A stretch of DNA of 64,000 bases from Thalassospira profundimaris WP0211 (GCF_000300275.1 NZ_AMRN01000004.1:1-64000); one strand, 5' to 3'. Shown: positions 1-9,055, counted from the stretch's first letter. Translations and numbers: made by a program. Notes: generated by a model from the sequence alone, not told the origin.

Positions 1-105
1 CCGCACCCCGTCGGTGGAGGCGGGTTATAGGCCCCACTCCCAAAACTGTCAAACACCTTTTTGCAAAAAAATGACAGAAATGTCGTTACGCAAAATTTTT
101 GCGCG

Positions 106-122
106 AAACCATATATAGGTTT
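106..122. promoter_or_regulatory. inverted repeat upstream of hydroxyproline dehydratase
   Basis: AAACC and GGTTT arms flank an ATATATA centre in the AT-rich stretch before the first gene. It could be an operator for a regulator of the downstream dehydratase, but no family is assigned. I see nothing else gene-like in the first 273 bases. Confidence 0.35.
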
Positions 123-273
123 CACTTTTATGACCTGCAAGGGGCCCAAAACCCGAAAATCGGGGGTCGCTCCGATTGCTCTGCGCGATAATGCCGATAA
201 GATGTTCGCGCAATTTTTTACCCGCCACAGAATCACGTGCGCCAAAAGCAGCAAATAATCCGGATCAACGCCC

Positions 274-1344
274 ATGCAAGACGACAAAACATCCCCGAGA
301 TCGCAAAGTGATTCGGAAATCATGCGTTCTTATCCCCATCAATCAGCCCCGATTGAGGTGATCGACATGCATACCGGGGGTGAGCCGCTGCGAATCATTA
401 CGTCCGGTTACCCCGATATTCCCGGCGCGGACATTCTGGCCAAGCGCCGCTATGCCAAAGAGCACCTTGATCACCTGCGGCGCTTTTTGATGTTCGAGCC
501 GCGCGGCCATTACGACATGTATGGCGCGATCCTGGTCGCGCCCAGCCTGCCCGATGCCGACCTTGCGGTTCTGTTCATTCATAATGAAGGCTATTCGACC
601 ATGTGCGGCCATGCGATTCTGGCGCTTGGTCGCTATGCGATTGATTATGGTCTGGTCAAAGCGGTCGAGCCGATCACCACAGTTAATATCGAATGCCCCT
701 GTGGTCTGGTGCGTGCCGAGGTCGAGGTCCGTGATGGCAAAACCGGCAAGGTGCGGTTTTCATCGGTGCCATCGTTTATGTTTGCCAGTGATGTTTCCTT
801 ACGCCTTGCCGACGGAACAGCGTTTAAAACCGATGTCGGATATGGCGGGGCGTTTTATGCCATTCTGGATGCCGGGCAATTTAATATCGCCATCGCGCCG
901 GAAAATGCCCGCCAACTGACACAGCTGGCGGAGGCGATTTGCCAAGCGGTGAATGACAGCGTGACGCTGGCCCATCCCGATCATGATGATCTGGCCTTTT
1001 TATATGGGACAATCCTGACCGACGGGCGCGATGCGTTTGAGGCATCCGCAACACGTAATATATGTGTGTTTGCCAAAAATCAGGTCGACCGCAGCCCGAC
1101 CGGGTCCGGTGTTAGTGCCCGCCTTGCCATTCAACATGCCAAGGGACTGATTGCACCGGGAGATATCCGCGTGTTTGAAAGCGTGATCGGATCGAGCTTT
1201 GAAGGATCGGTTGAAGCGACAACCAGCTGTGGCCCGCATCAAGCCATTATCGCCTCCGTCACGGGCAAGGCGCATTACAGTGGCAAGGCCAGTTTCTGGC
1301 TTGAAGAAGATGATGTGATCGGGCGGGGTTTTATTGTTGGCTGA
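274..1344 (+). CDS. trans-3-hydroxy-L-proline dehydratase (proline racemase superfamily)
   Basis: This 356-residue protein belongs to the proline racemase/hydroxyproline epimerase superfamily, shown by DMHTGGEPLR near residue 31, FEPRGH near 74 and MCGHAILALG at 110. The first catalytic position is Cys111. The second, in DRSPTGSG, is Thr276 instead of Cys. In this superfamily Cys/Thr pairs mark trans-3-hydroxy-L-proline dehydratases, which remove water to give 1-pyrroline-2-carboxylate, whereas racemases and epimerases carry Cys/Cys. The function therefore rests on the active-site pair plus the neighbouring hydroxyproline genes. The start at 274 has only a weak ribosome site; ATG 322 is an alternative that loses 16 non-conserved residues. 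A strong terminator follows. No pyrroline-2-carboxylate reductase is seen in the window. Confidence 0.88.
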   Translation: MQDDKTSPRSQSDSEIMRSYPHQSAPIEVIDMHTGGEPLRIITSGYPDIPGADILAKRRYAKEHLDHLRRFLMFEPRGHYDMYGAILVAPSLPDADLAVLFIHNEGYSTMCGHAILALGRYAIDYGLVKAVEPITTVNIECPCGLVRAEVEVRDGKTGKVRFSSVPSFMFASDVSLRLADGTAFKTDVGYGGAFYAILDAGQFNIAIAPENARQLTQLAEAICQAVNDSVTLAHPDHDDLAFLYGTILTDGRDAFEASATRNICVFAKNQVDRSPTGSGVSARLAIQHAKGLIAPGDIRVFESVIGSSFEGSVEATTSCGPHQAIIASVTGKAHYSGKASFWLEEDDVIGRGFIVG

Positions 1345-1364
1345 GTTCAATAAGACAGAAACAG

Positions 1365-1392
1365 AAAAGGGATGCCATCAGCATCCCTTTTT
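1365..1392. terminator. bidirectional Rho-independent terminator
   Basis: An 11-bp perfect stem (AAAAGGGATGC / GCATCCCTTTT) with a CATCA loop has T-runs on both strands. It separates the plus-strand dehydratase from the convergent GntR gene. Confidence 0.9.
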
Positions 1393-1422
1393 ACGTTTCG
1401 GACTTGGTCGGACTTGGTTCGC

Positions 1423-2091
1423 CTATTCACGCGCCTTGCGCAGGCAGTCCATCAGGCTGTCGGCCGAACTTTGAATGTGGTTGGCGAGAAGCTCGACGGC
1501 TTCTTCGACATTCCCGGCCTTGCAGGCGTCAAATATCTGGTGGTGTTCGCGTTCGGCCCGGTCGGTTGCGCCGGAAAGGGCCAGCTGCGCCTGAGTAAAG
1601 CGCACGGTGTTGTTGCCGATCATGCGGACAATCTCGAGCGTCTTGGGACGGTTCGATGCGCGGTAAAGGCGGTCGTGGAATTCGCGGTTAAGCTCCCCCC
1701 ACTTGGAAACATCGCCGGACCGGAACGCCTCGTCATAGACCATCAGGATATCTTCAACTGATTTGAGGTCCGCCGGGGTCAGGCGCGGCACGGCATGACG
1801 CAGAAGATCACATTCAAGCAGCTTGCGGACTTCAAACAGTTCCTCGATCTCGTCAAGCGAGAGCTGCGAGACAATCGCGCCCTTGTGCGGCTGGAACGAG
1901 ACGAGGCCTTCGGCATCAAGGCGCTGCAGGGCTTCGCGGACCGGGATGCGCGAGACGTTATATTCACCCGCGATGGCATCCTGTCGCAATTGATAGCCGG
2001 CAGGGAAATCGCCGGTCAGAATACGTGCACGAAGATCTTCGGTCACCTGATCGGTGATGGTACGGCGGGTAAATCGCGGTGATGCGGTCAT
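1423..2091 (-). CDS. GntR-family regulator, FCD subfamily
   Basis: The 222-residue protein has an N-terminal winged helix-turn-helix at about residues 10-75 (NVSRIPVREALQRLDAEGLV is the recognition region) and a C-terminal FCD ligand domain with the acid/His pattern of the family (REFHDRLY, EHHQIFDACKAG). FCD regulators usually bind a small organic acid or amino-acid derivative and repress a neighbouring catabolic operon. Lying between the two hydroxyproline racemase-family genes, it most likely controls hydroxyproline use. The ligand and operator are inferred; the TTGTATACAA palindrome at 5777 is of the type bound by this subfamily. Confidence 0.9.
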   Translation of the reverse strand: MTASPRFTRRTITDQVTEDLRARILTGDFPAGYQLRQDAIAGEYNVSRIPVREALQRLDAEGLVSFQPHKGAIVSQLSLDEIEELFEVRKLLECDLLRHAVPRLTPADLKSVEDILMVYDEAFRSGDVSKWGELNREFHDRLYRASNRPKTLEIVRMIGNNTVRFTQAQLALSGATDRAEREHHQIFDACKAGNVEEAVELLANHIQSSADSLMDCLRKARE

Positions 2092-2256
2092 TTCAGCTCT
2101 TTTATGGTGTTACCCCGACGCGACATGGCATGCTGATCAATCGGGCAAAATTCCATCCGACAGAATCTGTCAGTTTTGCTATTCATAGCGTTGGGGCAAA
2201 CAAGTCGCAATACAATTGCCTACTGTATTAGCAGCCAAACTTCGCCGATATACGAC

Positions 2257-2279
2257 AAAGGGGGCATGAAGCCCCCTTG
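2257..2279 (-). terminator. terminator after hydroxyproline epimerase
   Basis: The stem AAGGGGGC / GCCCCCTT has a 5-nt loop and a short T-run on the minus strand, placed just past the stop of the epimerase gene that ends the minus-strand operon. Confidence 0.7.
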
Positions 2280-2300
2280 GTGTGATCGACAGCACTTTGC

Positions 2301-3302
2301 CTATTTGACAATGAAGCCATGGGCATAGGGATCGCGGTCATCAATGAAGATGGTGTTGTAGCCATGCTTGCGCGCCCAGCCTTCAATCCCCGGCACGACG
2401 GCATCAAATTCGCCGACCTTGGTTTTCTCGACCACCGACACCCGGAACTGTGATCCGATGATGCTTTCATGCACCAGCTCATGCTCAGGATCCCAGTGCC
2501 CCTTGGCGACCAGTTGGGCGAGCCGGGCCGAGGAACCAGTCCCACACGGCGAGCGATCAATACCCTTGTCACCATAGAACACCGCATTGCGATGCGTGCT
2601 GTCGGGTTGGGTCGGCTTACCGGTCCACTGGATGTGCGACAGGCCCTTGATATCGGGATAGAGCGGATGCACGAATTCGTTCTGTTCGTTCAGGCGACGG
2701 CGGAGTTCCGGGCTGATGCGTTGCAGATCACCGGCCGAAAAATCGGCCATGTCGCGGTAGTTTTCCTGCGGCTCTACAATCGCATAGAAATTACCGCCAT
2801 AGGCAACATCGACCTTGATCGGACCAATATCGGGGCAATCGACTTCGATATCGGTTTTATTAAGGAACGACGGCACGTTGGTGAGCTTGACCGATTCAAC
2901 GTAATCGCCAACCTGATTATATTCGGCAATGACGAGGCCCGCCGGTGTTTCAAGGCGCAGGCGGCCGGGGGTCTTGGGTTTCACCAGGCCTTCTTCAATC
3001 GCCATGGTAACCGTGCCGATCGTGCCATGGCCGCACATCGGCAGGCAGCCCGATGTTTCAATAAACAGCACGGCGACGTCATAGTCATCCGAGGTCGGGT
3101 CATAGAGGATCGATCCCGACATAACGTCATGACCGCGCGGTTCAAACATCAGCCCGGTACGGATCCAGTCATACTCACGAAGAAAATGCGCACGCTTTTC
3201 AAGCATGGTCGCACCGTCAAGCTTGGGCCCGCCGCCGGCAACCAGGCGCACCGGGTTGCCACAGGTATGACCGTCAACACAAAAGAAACTGCTTTTCGCC
3301 AT
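2301..3302 (-). CDS. 4-hydroxyproline 2-epimerase
   Basis: The 333-residue enzyme of the proline racemase superfamily carries both catalytic cysteines: Cys90 in CLPMCGHGT and Cys253 in GIDRSPCGTG. The Cys/Cys pair and the residues around it (GHGTIGTVT) fit hydroxyproline epimerases, which convert trans-4-hydroxy-L-proline to cis-4-hydroxy-D-proline, the first step of the bacterial pathway. It is the last gene of a minus-strand operon, 10 nt after the D-amino-acid dehydrogenase that would oxidise its product. It is a paralogue of the enzyme at 274-1344, which has Thr in place of the second Cys. Confidence 0.93.
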   Translation of the reverse strand: MAKSSFFCVDGHTCGNPVRLVAGGGPKLDGATMLEKRAHFLREYDWIRTGLMFEPRGHDVMSGSILYDPTSDDYDVAVLFIETSGCLPMCGHGTIGTVTMAIEEGLVKPKTPGRLRLETPAGLVIAEYNQVGDYVESVKLTNVPSFLNKTDIEVDCPDIGPIKVDVAYGGNFYAIVEPQENYRDMADFSAGDLQRISPELRRRLNEQNEFVHPLYPDIKGLSHIQWTGKPTQPDSTHRNAVFYGDKGIDRSPCGTGSSARLAQLVAKGHWDPEHELVHESIIGSQFRVSVVEKTKVGEFDAVVPGIEGWARKHGYNTIFIDDRDPYAHGFIVK

Positions 3303-3312
3303 GGATGGGGCC

Positions 3313-4614
3313 CTAGATGCTATAGAAACGAGAGAAACGATTAATGCGATACGGGGTCATGTCGACTGGCGTGTTGCCGGTTGCCATCAGATCGGCAACC
3401 AGACGCCCGGTCGTCGCCCCAAGTGTTAAGCCGAGATGCCCATGGCCAAAAGCGAAATAGGCATTGGCATGATGCGGGCTTTTGGAAATGACCGGGGTTG
3501 AATCCGGCATGGAAGGACGGAAGCCCATCCATTCCGTGCCACCCTCGGCATTGAGTTTGGGCAGGACTTCCTTGCCCTTGGCAAACAGAGCCTTGGCACG
3601 TTCATAGTTGGGTGCGGCCAGAAGCCCGCCAAGTTCCACCGCCCCACCGACGCGAATACCCATTTCAAGCGGGCTTAAAACAAAGCTGTCATCAGCACAG
3701 ACAATCATGCGCGACAGTTTGGCATCGTGATAGGGCACGGTGGTGTTATAGCCGCGTTCGGTATCAAGCGGCACCGGCGAGCTCAGCCGTTTGGCCAGCG
3801 TTTTTGACCAGGCACCGCAGGCGACAACCACATGATCAAACGTGATCATGTCGCCGGCATCGGTGGTGGCGGCACGCGGTTTGCCATCGCGGAAGACGAA
3901 ATTTGTGACATCGGCGGTCTCGAACTTGCCGCCACGATCGAGGAAATGCTTGAAAATGCCGGTGGTGATTTTGAACGGATCAAGGACATGGCCCCAGTCT
4001 TCTTCCATTACGCCGCAGGCAAAGATCGGTGCCAGATCAGGTTCGATATCGCGCACTTCATCACCGGTCAGGTCGCGTAACTTGATGCCGTTACGCCGAC
4101 GCAGATCAATGGCATATTCGGCCGCCTGACGAGACGCATTGCTGCGATACACCGCCATCGCACCGTGTTTTTTGAAAACCGCGTCCGTAAGGCCAGCTTC
4201 CTTAAGGACCGGGTCGTAATCTTCCCATGCGCGGTTGAGCAAGGTCGCCATATTGTTTGCGATCTGTTCGACACGTTGCTTTCTGCTGGATGCCAGAAAC
4301 ATCAACAACCAGCGCATCATTTTCGGCAAATAGCCCCATCGCACCGAAAGCGGGCCCAACGGGTCCATCAACCAACCGGGCACGTTTTTAAGCACGCCCG
4401 GCATCGCAACCGGCGCGCATTCGGAAACCGCAATGCCGCCAGCGTTGCCAAAGGATGCGCCCATGCCCGGTTCGCCACGATCAAGAATTGTGACGTCATA
4501 GCCCTTATCCAGAAGCGCCAACCCGACATTGGCCCCGACAATACCCGCACCAATCACAACGACCTTTTGGCCGGCGGCGGTATCGGATGGCGTGGCGGTT
4601 TTGGTTGATGTCAT
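3313..4614 (-). CDS. FAD-dependent D-amino-acid (cis-4-hydroxy-D-proline) dehydrogenase
   Basis: This 433-residue DadA-like flavoprotein has the dinucleotide-binding motif VVIGAGIVGANVGLAL near residue 20 and ends with the FAD-closing segment FGHGHLGLTLGATTGRLVADL. The DAO superfamily oxidises D-amino acids to imino acids and feeds electrons to the respiratory chain. Sitting between the epimerase and the pyrroline-hydroxycarboxylate deaminase, its natural substrate should be cis-4-hydroxy-D-proline, giving 1-pyrroline-4-hydroxy-2-carboxylate. General D-alanine activity cannot be excluded from sequence. It is the single-subunit type; no hcnABC-like heteromeric dehydrogenase is present. Confidence 0.9.
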   Translation of the reverse strand: MTSTKTATPSDTAAGQKVVVIGAGIVGANVGLALLDKGYDVTILDRGEPGMGASFGNAGGIAVSECAPVAMPGVLKNVPGWLMDPLGPLSVRWGYLPKMMRWLLMFLASSRKQRVEQIANNMATLLNRAWEDYDPVLKEAGLTDAVFKKHGAMAVYRSNASRQAAEYAIDLRRRNGIKLRDLTGDEVRDIEPDLAPIFACGVMEEDWGHVLDPFKITTGIFKHFLDRGGKFETADVTNFVFRDGKPRAATTDAGDMITFDHVVVACGAWSKTLAKRLSSPVPLDTERGYNTTVPYHDAKLSRMIVCADDSFVLSPLEMGIRVGGAVELGGLLAAPNYERAKALFAKGKEVLPKLNAEGGTEWMGFRPSMPDSTPVISKSPHHANAYFAFGHGHLGLTLGATTGRLVADLMATGNTPVDMTPYRINRFSRFYSI

Positions 4615-4680
4615 TTTGGGGCCTCTCGAATTTTGACGATGCGTATTTTGGTGCTTCTGAGCAGCAAACAGATAGCAGGA

Positions 4681-4709
4681 AGCTCCCCCGCGAGATAGGC
4701 GGAGGAGCT
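4681..4709 (-). other. intercistronic hairpin
   Basis: AGCTCCCCCGC pairs with GCGGAGGAGCT across a short loop in the 170-base gap between the deaminase and dehydrogenase genes. No T-run follows on the minus strand, so mRNA stabilisation or partial termination is more likely than full termination. Confidence 0.5.
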
Positions 4710-4784
4710 CACTGTTTCATCAAATACCGTCTCAATGCAATCACGGTGTTGCGGGTACGCATCATGATTGCAAAGGACTGCCGA

Positions 4785-5681
4785 TCAAAGCGACGGGCGG
4801 GTATCGATGGCTTTCTGGATGGTGGCCTTGATGGTTTCAAGCTCTTCACCGACCAGCGGCAGACGAGGTGCACGGACGTGCGGTTTGCCAACGCCGGTCA
4901 TTTCCTGGGCAAGTTTGATGTACTGAACCAGCTTGGCATGAACATCCATGTGCAGAACCGGGGTGAACCAGCGATAGATTTCAAGCGCTTCGGTGTATTT
5001 GCCTTCCGACAGCAGCTTCCAGAGCGCGACCGATTCTTTCGGGAAGGCATCGGTGAAACCGGAAATCCAGCCAACAGCACCCAGAACCTGTGTTTCCATG
5101 ACAAGGTCATCCATGCCGCAGAACAGAACAAAACGATCACCGCAGGCATTATAGATGTCGGTAATACGACGCGGATCGCCCGAGCTTTCCTTGATCGCGA
5201 CAAGGTTTTTGACATCGGCAAGCTGGTTGAACTCTTCGGGCTTGATGTCGATGCGATAAGCACCCGGGTTGTTATAGATCATGATCGGCAACTTGGTCGC
5301 ACCCGCCACCGTGCGGAAATGTTCGATATTCTCGCGCGGATCGGCGGTATAGACCATGCCGGGCAGAAGCATCAGGCCATCAGCACCGAGCTTTTCGCAT
5401 TCCTGCACATAGCGGATGGCAGCACGGGTCGAATTTTCGGCCACACCGGACAGGACCGGAATACGGCCCTTGGTGACTTCGACAGCAAGTTTCAGAACGG
5501 CGATTTTTTCGTCCGGCTCAAGGGCGGTGTTTTCACCAACCGAACCCAGCATGACGAGGCCATCGACACCGGCCGTGATCAGGTCTTCGATCTGTTTGGC
5601 GGTCATATCGAAATCGATCGAACCGTCTTCGTTCATCTGGGTGGCAACGGCGGGGAAAACGCCAGTCCAGTTTACCTGCAT
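4785..5681 (-). CDS. 1-pyrroline-4-hydroxy-2-carboxylate deaminase (DHDPS family)
   Basis: The 298-residue class I lyase belongs to the dihydrodipicolinate synthase/NAL family. It has the GSVGENTAL strand loop near residue 46, Tyr136 in IMIYNNPG, and the Schiff-base Lys164 in VAIKESSGDP. In hydroxyproline clusters this family member deaminates 1-pyrroline-4-hydroxy-2-carboxylate to 2-oxoglutarate semialdehyde. The start at 5681 is chosen because AGGAGG stands at ideal distance; an upstream in-frame ATG at 5762 adds 27 unlikely residues. It is the first gene of the operon with the dehydrogenase and epimerase. A true DapA is less likely given the context. Confidence 0.88.
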   Translation of the reverse strand: MQVNWTGVFPAVATQMNEDGSIDFDMTAKQIEDLITAGVDGLVMLGSVGENTALEPDEKIAVLKLAVEVTKGRIPVLSGVAENSTRAAIRYVQECEKLGADGLMLLPGMVYTADPRENIEHFRTVAGATKLPIMIYNNPGAYRIDIKPEEFNQLADVKNLVAIKESSGDPRRITDIYNACGDRFVLFCGMDDLVMETQVLGAVGWISGFTDAFPKESVALWKLLSEGKYTEALEIYRWFTPVLHMDVHAKLVQYIKLAQEMTGVGKPHVRAPRLPLVGEELETIKATIQKAIDTRPSL

Positions 5682-5776
5682 GGAAAGAAACCTCCTGATA
5701 TGGCAGCACGGCAGCATACCGGCGCCTTTAAGCATCACAGCCCCGATCAACGGCGACCGCATTCAATTCATGTATA

Positions 5777-5786
5777 TTGTATACAA
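5777..5786. promoter_or_regulatory. TTGTATACAA palindrome, candidate GntR/FCD operator
   Basis: A perfect 10-bp palindrome lies about 95 bases upstream of the deaminase start and about 230 bases before the divergent two-domain oxidoreductase. FCD-type GntR proteins typically bind sites with TNGTNNNACNA-like symmetry. The rest of the 333-base gap (5682-6014) shows no gene. Confidence 0.55.
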
Positions 5787-6014
5787 AACTAAAAATCACG
5801 ATGCAACGGGATTTTTGTTGAAATTGTTTTGTCCGCAAAACCCGCGGAATGACAGGAATGGTCCCGTTTGGCTAAAGTACTCCATCGGACATACGCGCGT
5901 CAGGAGGAGACAGATTGCACCTCGATCATCATTGCAAGAACGGATCGACCAGTTAGCACGACATATGGTTTAATCATTTTCGTATTTTTCAACCAATTGA
6001 ACTTGAGGGCGATG

Positions 6015-8117
6015 ATGACGGAGATGAAGGCCCTGCTGCGTTTTCCCGGTGAACGCAAGATTGCCCTGACCGATTGCCCCATCCCGGCGCCGGGCAAAAA
6101 TGCTGTCCTTGTCAAAACCGCCTGCTCTGTCATCAGTCCCGGAACGGAATTCACTCAAGCTAACCAGACGCACGCATCCTTGTTGCAAAAGGCGTGGCAG
6201 CGGCCAGATCTGGTCGCGCTGACATTGAAACATCTGAAATCGGAAGGCTTTGGCAGAACGCGTGCGCGTGTTGAAAACCGTCTGGGGCGCCCGATGCCGA
6301 TGGGTTATTGCGCTGTCGGGCGAGTTGAGGCCACGGGCGAGAATGTTACGGACCTCAAAGCTGGCCAACGTGTTGCGATTGCGGGGATGGGGCAGGCCAA
6401 TCATGCCAAGTGGAATCAGGTTTCGGTTAACCTTGCCTGCCCGGTTCCAGATGCGGTGCCCGACCGAAAGGCTGTGTTTGCGACATTGTATGCCTTGGCC
6501 TTGCATGCGCTTCGGCAGGGAGAGACATCGATTGGTGATCGGGTTGCTGTTATCGGGGCGGGTTTGATTGGTCAGCTTGTCAGTGAGGCGGCACACGTCG
6601 CGGGGGCGTTGGTGGCCGTGATTGAACCGGACCTTTCGCGCCGCAAGATTGCAACCAGAGAGAGCCGTGCCGCCGATTTCGCCAAGGCAAGCGACGCGCC
6701 ACAAAGCAGATTTGACAGCGTCTATATCTGTGCACCGGGCAAGGGCAACCATCGATTGATCGACGACGCCGCCCGCCTTTGTCGTGACCGAGGCACAATC
6801 ATATGCGTTGGCGATGTGACGCCGAATGGCCGGCGCAAGGCGTTGTATGAAAAGGAAATCACTATTCGGCAGGTCCGGTCCTATGGACCGGGGCGATATG
6901 ATCCCAATTATGAAGAGCGCGGCGAAGATTATCCGCTTGGCCATGTGCGCTGGACCATTAAGCGCAACATGCAGGCTGCCCTTGATCTGATGGCAGATGA
7001 GCGCCTTGATCCGACACCATTGATCACATCCGAGATTGATTTTGCCGACATCGCAGATCACTTCACCAAGGGGCCGGACCCTGCACAATTGGCGACACTG
7101 GTGCGGTACAGATACGCAGAGAACGTCCCCCTAAAGCCCCATGCTCCATCGGCACTGACATCCAAGCCGGCCCGTGACCATGTCCGGGTCGGACTGATCG
7201 GGGCGGGCAGCTATCTGGGCGGCGGTTTATTACCCCTGTTGCAAAAGCACCCCAAAGTCGAAATTACGGCCTGCTGTTCTCAAAGCGGGTTGGCGGCGGT
7301 TGCGCTATCAAAGAAGATTGACGGGCTTCGCATGTATGGCGGGGCAGATGAACTGCTTGAGGATCAAAGTGTCAACAGCGTTATCATCACCACGCGCCAT
7401 GACAGTCATGCTGAGCTGGCCGCCGCGTCAATTCTTGCTGGCAAAAATGTCTGGCTGGAAAAGCCGATTGCGATTGATCGCGCGGGGCTGGATTTGCTGC
7501 GAGAGGCCACTGATCGTACGCCCCGACACATCTTCATGGTCGGGCATAATCGGCGTTATGCGCCGATGGCTGCGAAACTGCGCGATGCGCTGCCAACTGG
7601 CGTAAAACAGTTTCACTATCGGGTTCGTATCTCGCCGCTTCCGGACGATCACTGGCTTCACCATTCGGATGAGGGCGGGCGCACAATTGGCGAGATCAGT
7701 CATTTTATTGATCTGATTATGAGCCTGGTCGATAGCGAGCTGAATGAGCTCAATTGTTACTGGATTGATCGCGCGGCGGGCGACAGCATCTGGCAGTTGC
7801 GCTTTGCCGATGGATCAATGGGCGAGGTCAGTTACCTGCACGGCAATCGGGGAGAGCCCAAGGAAGTACTTGAGGTGACGGCGCCGAATTTCTTGGCCAG
7901 CCTGTTTGACTGGAAAAAGCTTCGGGTGAATGGCCGGATCGTTCTGCGCAACTGGCTTGGGCAGGACAAGGGTCAGGCGGCTGCGATTAAGGCCTTCGCA
8001 GGTGCCGTTTTAAGTGGCGAGCGCCCTGCCCTGATGCCAAGCATTGAAGACGAAATCAATTTGATGGCGCGTATCCTGATGGCTGCCAACACGGCCAACG
8101 CCCAAACGCCGAATTAG
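6015..8117 (+). CDS. two-domain oxidoreductase: zinc-type alcohol dehydrogenase plus Gfo/Idh/MocA
   Basis: This roughly 700-residue fusion has an N-terminal half of the medium-chain dehydrogenase/reductase type (VISPGTEF near residue 40, NAD-binding VAVIGAGLIGQLV near 180) and a C-terminal half of the Gfo/Idh/MocA type (VRVGLIGAGSYLGG near 394 and the diagnostic LEKPIAID). Homologous fusions are often found in surface-sugar gene clusters, where they are thought to oxidise or reduce sugar-linked substrates. No such cluster is visible here, and the gene stands alone, divergent from the hydroxyproline operon. Start 6015 follows GAGGG at 5-nt spacing; ATG 6012 is equally possible. The substrate is unknown. 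Confidence 0.82.
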   Translation: MTEMKALLRFPGERKIALTDCPIPAPGKNAVLVKTACSVISPGTEFTQANQTHASLLQKAWQRPDLVALTLKHLKSEGFGRTRARVENRLGRPMPMGYCAVGRVEATGENVTDLKAGQRVAIAGMGQANHAKWNQVSVNLACPVPDAVPDRKAVFATLYALALHALRQGETSIGDRVAVIGAGLIGQLVSEAAHVAGALVAVIEPDLSRRKIATRESRAADFAKASDAPQSRFDSVYICAPGKGNHRLIDDAARLCRDRGTIICVGDVTPNGRRKALYEKEITIRQVRSYGPGRYDPNYEERGEDYPLGHVRWTIKRNMQAALDLMADERLDPTPLITSEIDFADIADHFTKGPDPAQLATLVRYRYAENVPLKPHAPSALTSKPARDHVRVGLIGAGSYLGGGLLPLLQKHPKVEITACCSQSGLAAVALSKKIDGLRMYGGADELLEDQSVNSVIITTRHDSHAELAAASILAGKNVWLEKPIAIDRAGLDLLREATDRTPRHIFMVGHNRRYAPMAAKLRDALPTGVKQFHYRVRISPLPDDHWLHHSDEGGRTIGEISHFIDLIMSLVDSELNELNCYWIDRAAGDSIWQLRFADGSMGEVSYLHGNRGEPKEVLEVTAPNFLASLFDWKKLRVNGRIVLRNWLGQDKGQAAAIKAFAGAVLSGERPALMPSIEDEINLMARILMAANTANAQTPN

Positions 8118-9055
8118 AGTAATCCTGCGTAGAGGATCAGAAGCGGCAAGGTCAGCATGCTGATGATGGTGGTCAGCAGGATCGTGGTCGAAGACCGATC
8201 AATGCAGACATTATAGCTGCCCGCGACAATCGCGACATTGGCCCCGCTTGGCAATGCGGCCACCAGTGTGACGATCATCAGCCAAAGCGGCGGCAGATCG
8301 AAAATGAAATGCCCGACCGAAAACACCAGAAGCGGCTGCACAAACATCTTGGCCGTGGTGCAGAGCAAGCTGGCACTGAGGTTACCACGCACCGACTGCC
8401 CGTAAAGCCCGGCACCGACCAGCAAAAGTGCAATCGTCGGCCCAGCCGTGCGGAACCGTTCCAGCGTCCCATCGACCATTTCCGGCATGCGGATTTCAAA
8501 CAGAGATGCCAGTACACCAAGCACGATCGCCGCAATGATCGGATTTCTGGCCACACGTACGATGCTGCGAAATACATTGGACAACCAATGACCATCGCCA
8601 CCGCGGCTGCCCTCAACAATCAGAATTGTCATCCCCATCAGAGTGACCGGATGGATCGACAGCACGATTAAAAGCGGCACCAGGCCCTCTTCGCCGTAAA
8701 CCGCCTGTACCAGAGGAATGCCGAGAAGAACGATGTTGGAAAAGACGCCGCCCATCGCAGTGACGGCCGCTTCATCGGTTTTGGCACTCAGCCAAAGCTT
8801 GGCGATTATAAACACCAGCACGAAGTTCAACAGCACGCCGGAATAATAACTGCCCCAAAGCCGCAGATCGAAATGCGCGCTGATGTCGGATTGTGACAGG
8901 GTCTGAAACAGCATCGCCGGGATAAAGGCATTCATGGCAAGCTTGGCCAGAAACGGGATGCCTTCACGCTTGATGATTTTGATGTGGGTAAGAAGAAAAC
9001 CGCACAGGATCGTCAAAAAGACCGGTCCAACTTTTCCGACGATCAGATCAAGCAT
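8114..9055 (-). CDS. AEC-family (auxin efflux carrier-like) transporter
   Basis: The 313-residue membrane protein has about ten hydrophobic segments and the two-fold pattern of the AEC family: a conserved GFLLTHIKII first loop, and VAALPSGANVAIVAGSYN in the second half, containing the P-S-G-A-N motif. Family members export or import organic acids such as malate or malonate, or amino acids. The stop codon overlaps that of the convergent oxidoreductase by four bases. Start 9055 is preferred to 9085 because the conserved family N-terminus (MLDLIVGKVGPVF) begins there. The substrate is not predictable. Confidence 0.85.
   Translation of the reverse strand: MLDLIVGKVGPVFLTILCGFLLTHIKIIKREGIPFLAKLAMNAFIPAMLFQTLSQSDISAHFDLRLWGSYYSGVLLNFVLVFIIAKLWLSAKTDEAAVTAMGGVFSNIVLLGIPLVQAVYGEEGLVPLLIVLSIHPVTLMGMTILIVEGSRGGDGHWLSNVFRSIVRVARNPIIAAIVLGVLASLFEIRMPEMVDGTLERFRTAGPTIALLLVGAGLYGQSVRGNLSASLLCTTAKMFVQPLLVFSVGHFIFDLPPLWLMIVTLVAALPSGANVAIVAGSYNVCIDRSSTTILLTTIISMLTLPLLILYAGLL

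Noticed and set aside
61-361. Short open frames before the first gene
   Set aside because: No ribosome sites, no family features and atypical composition; they overlap the promoter region.
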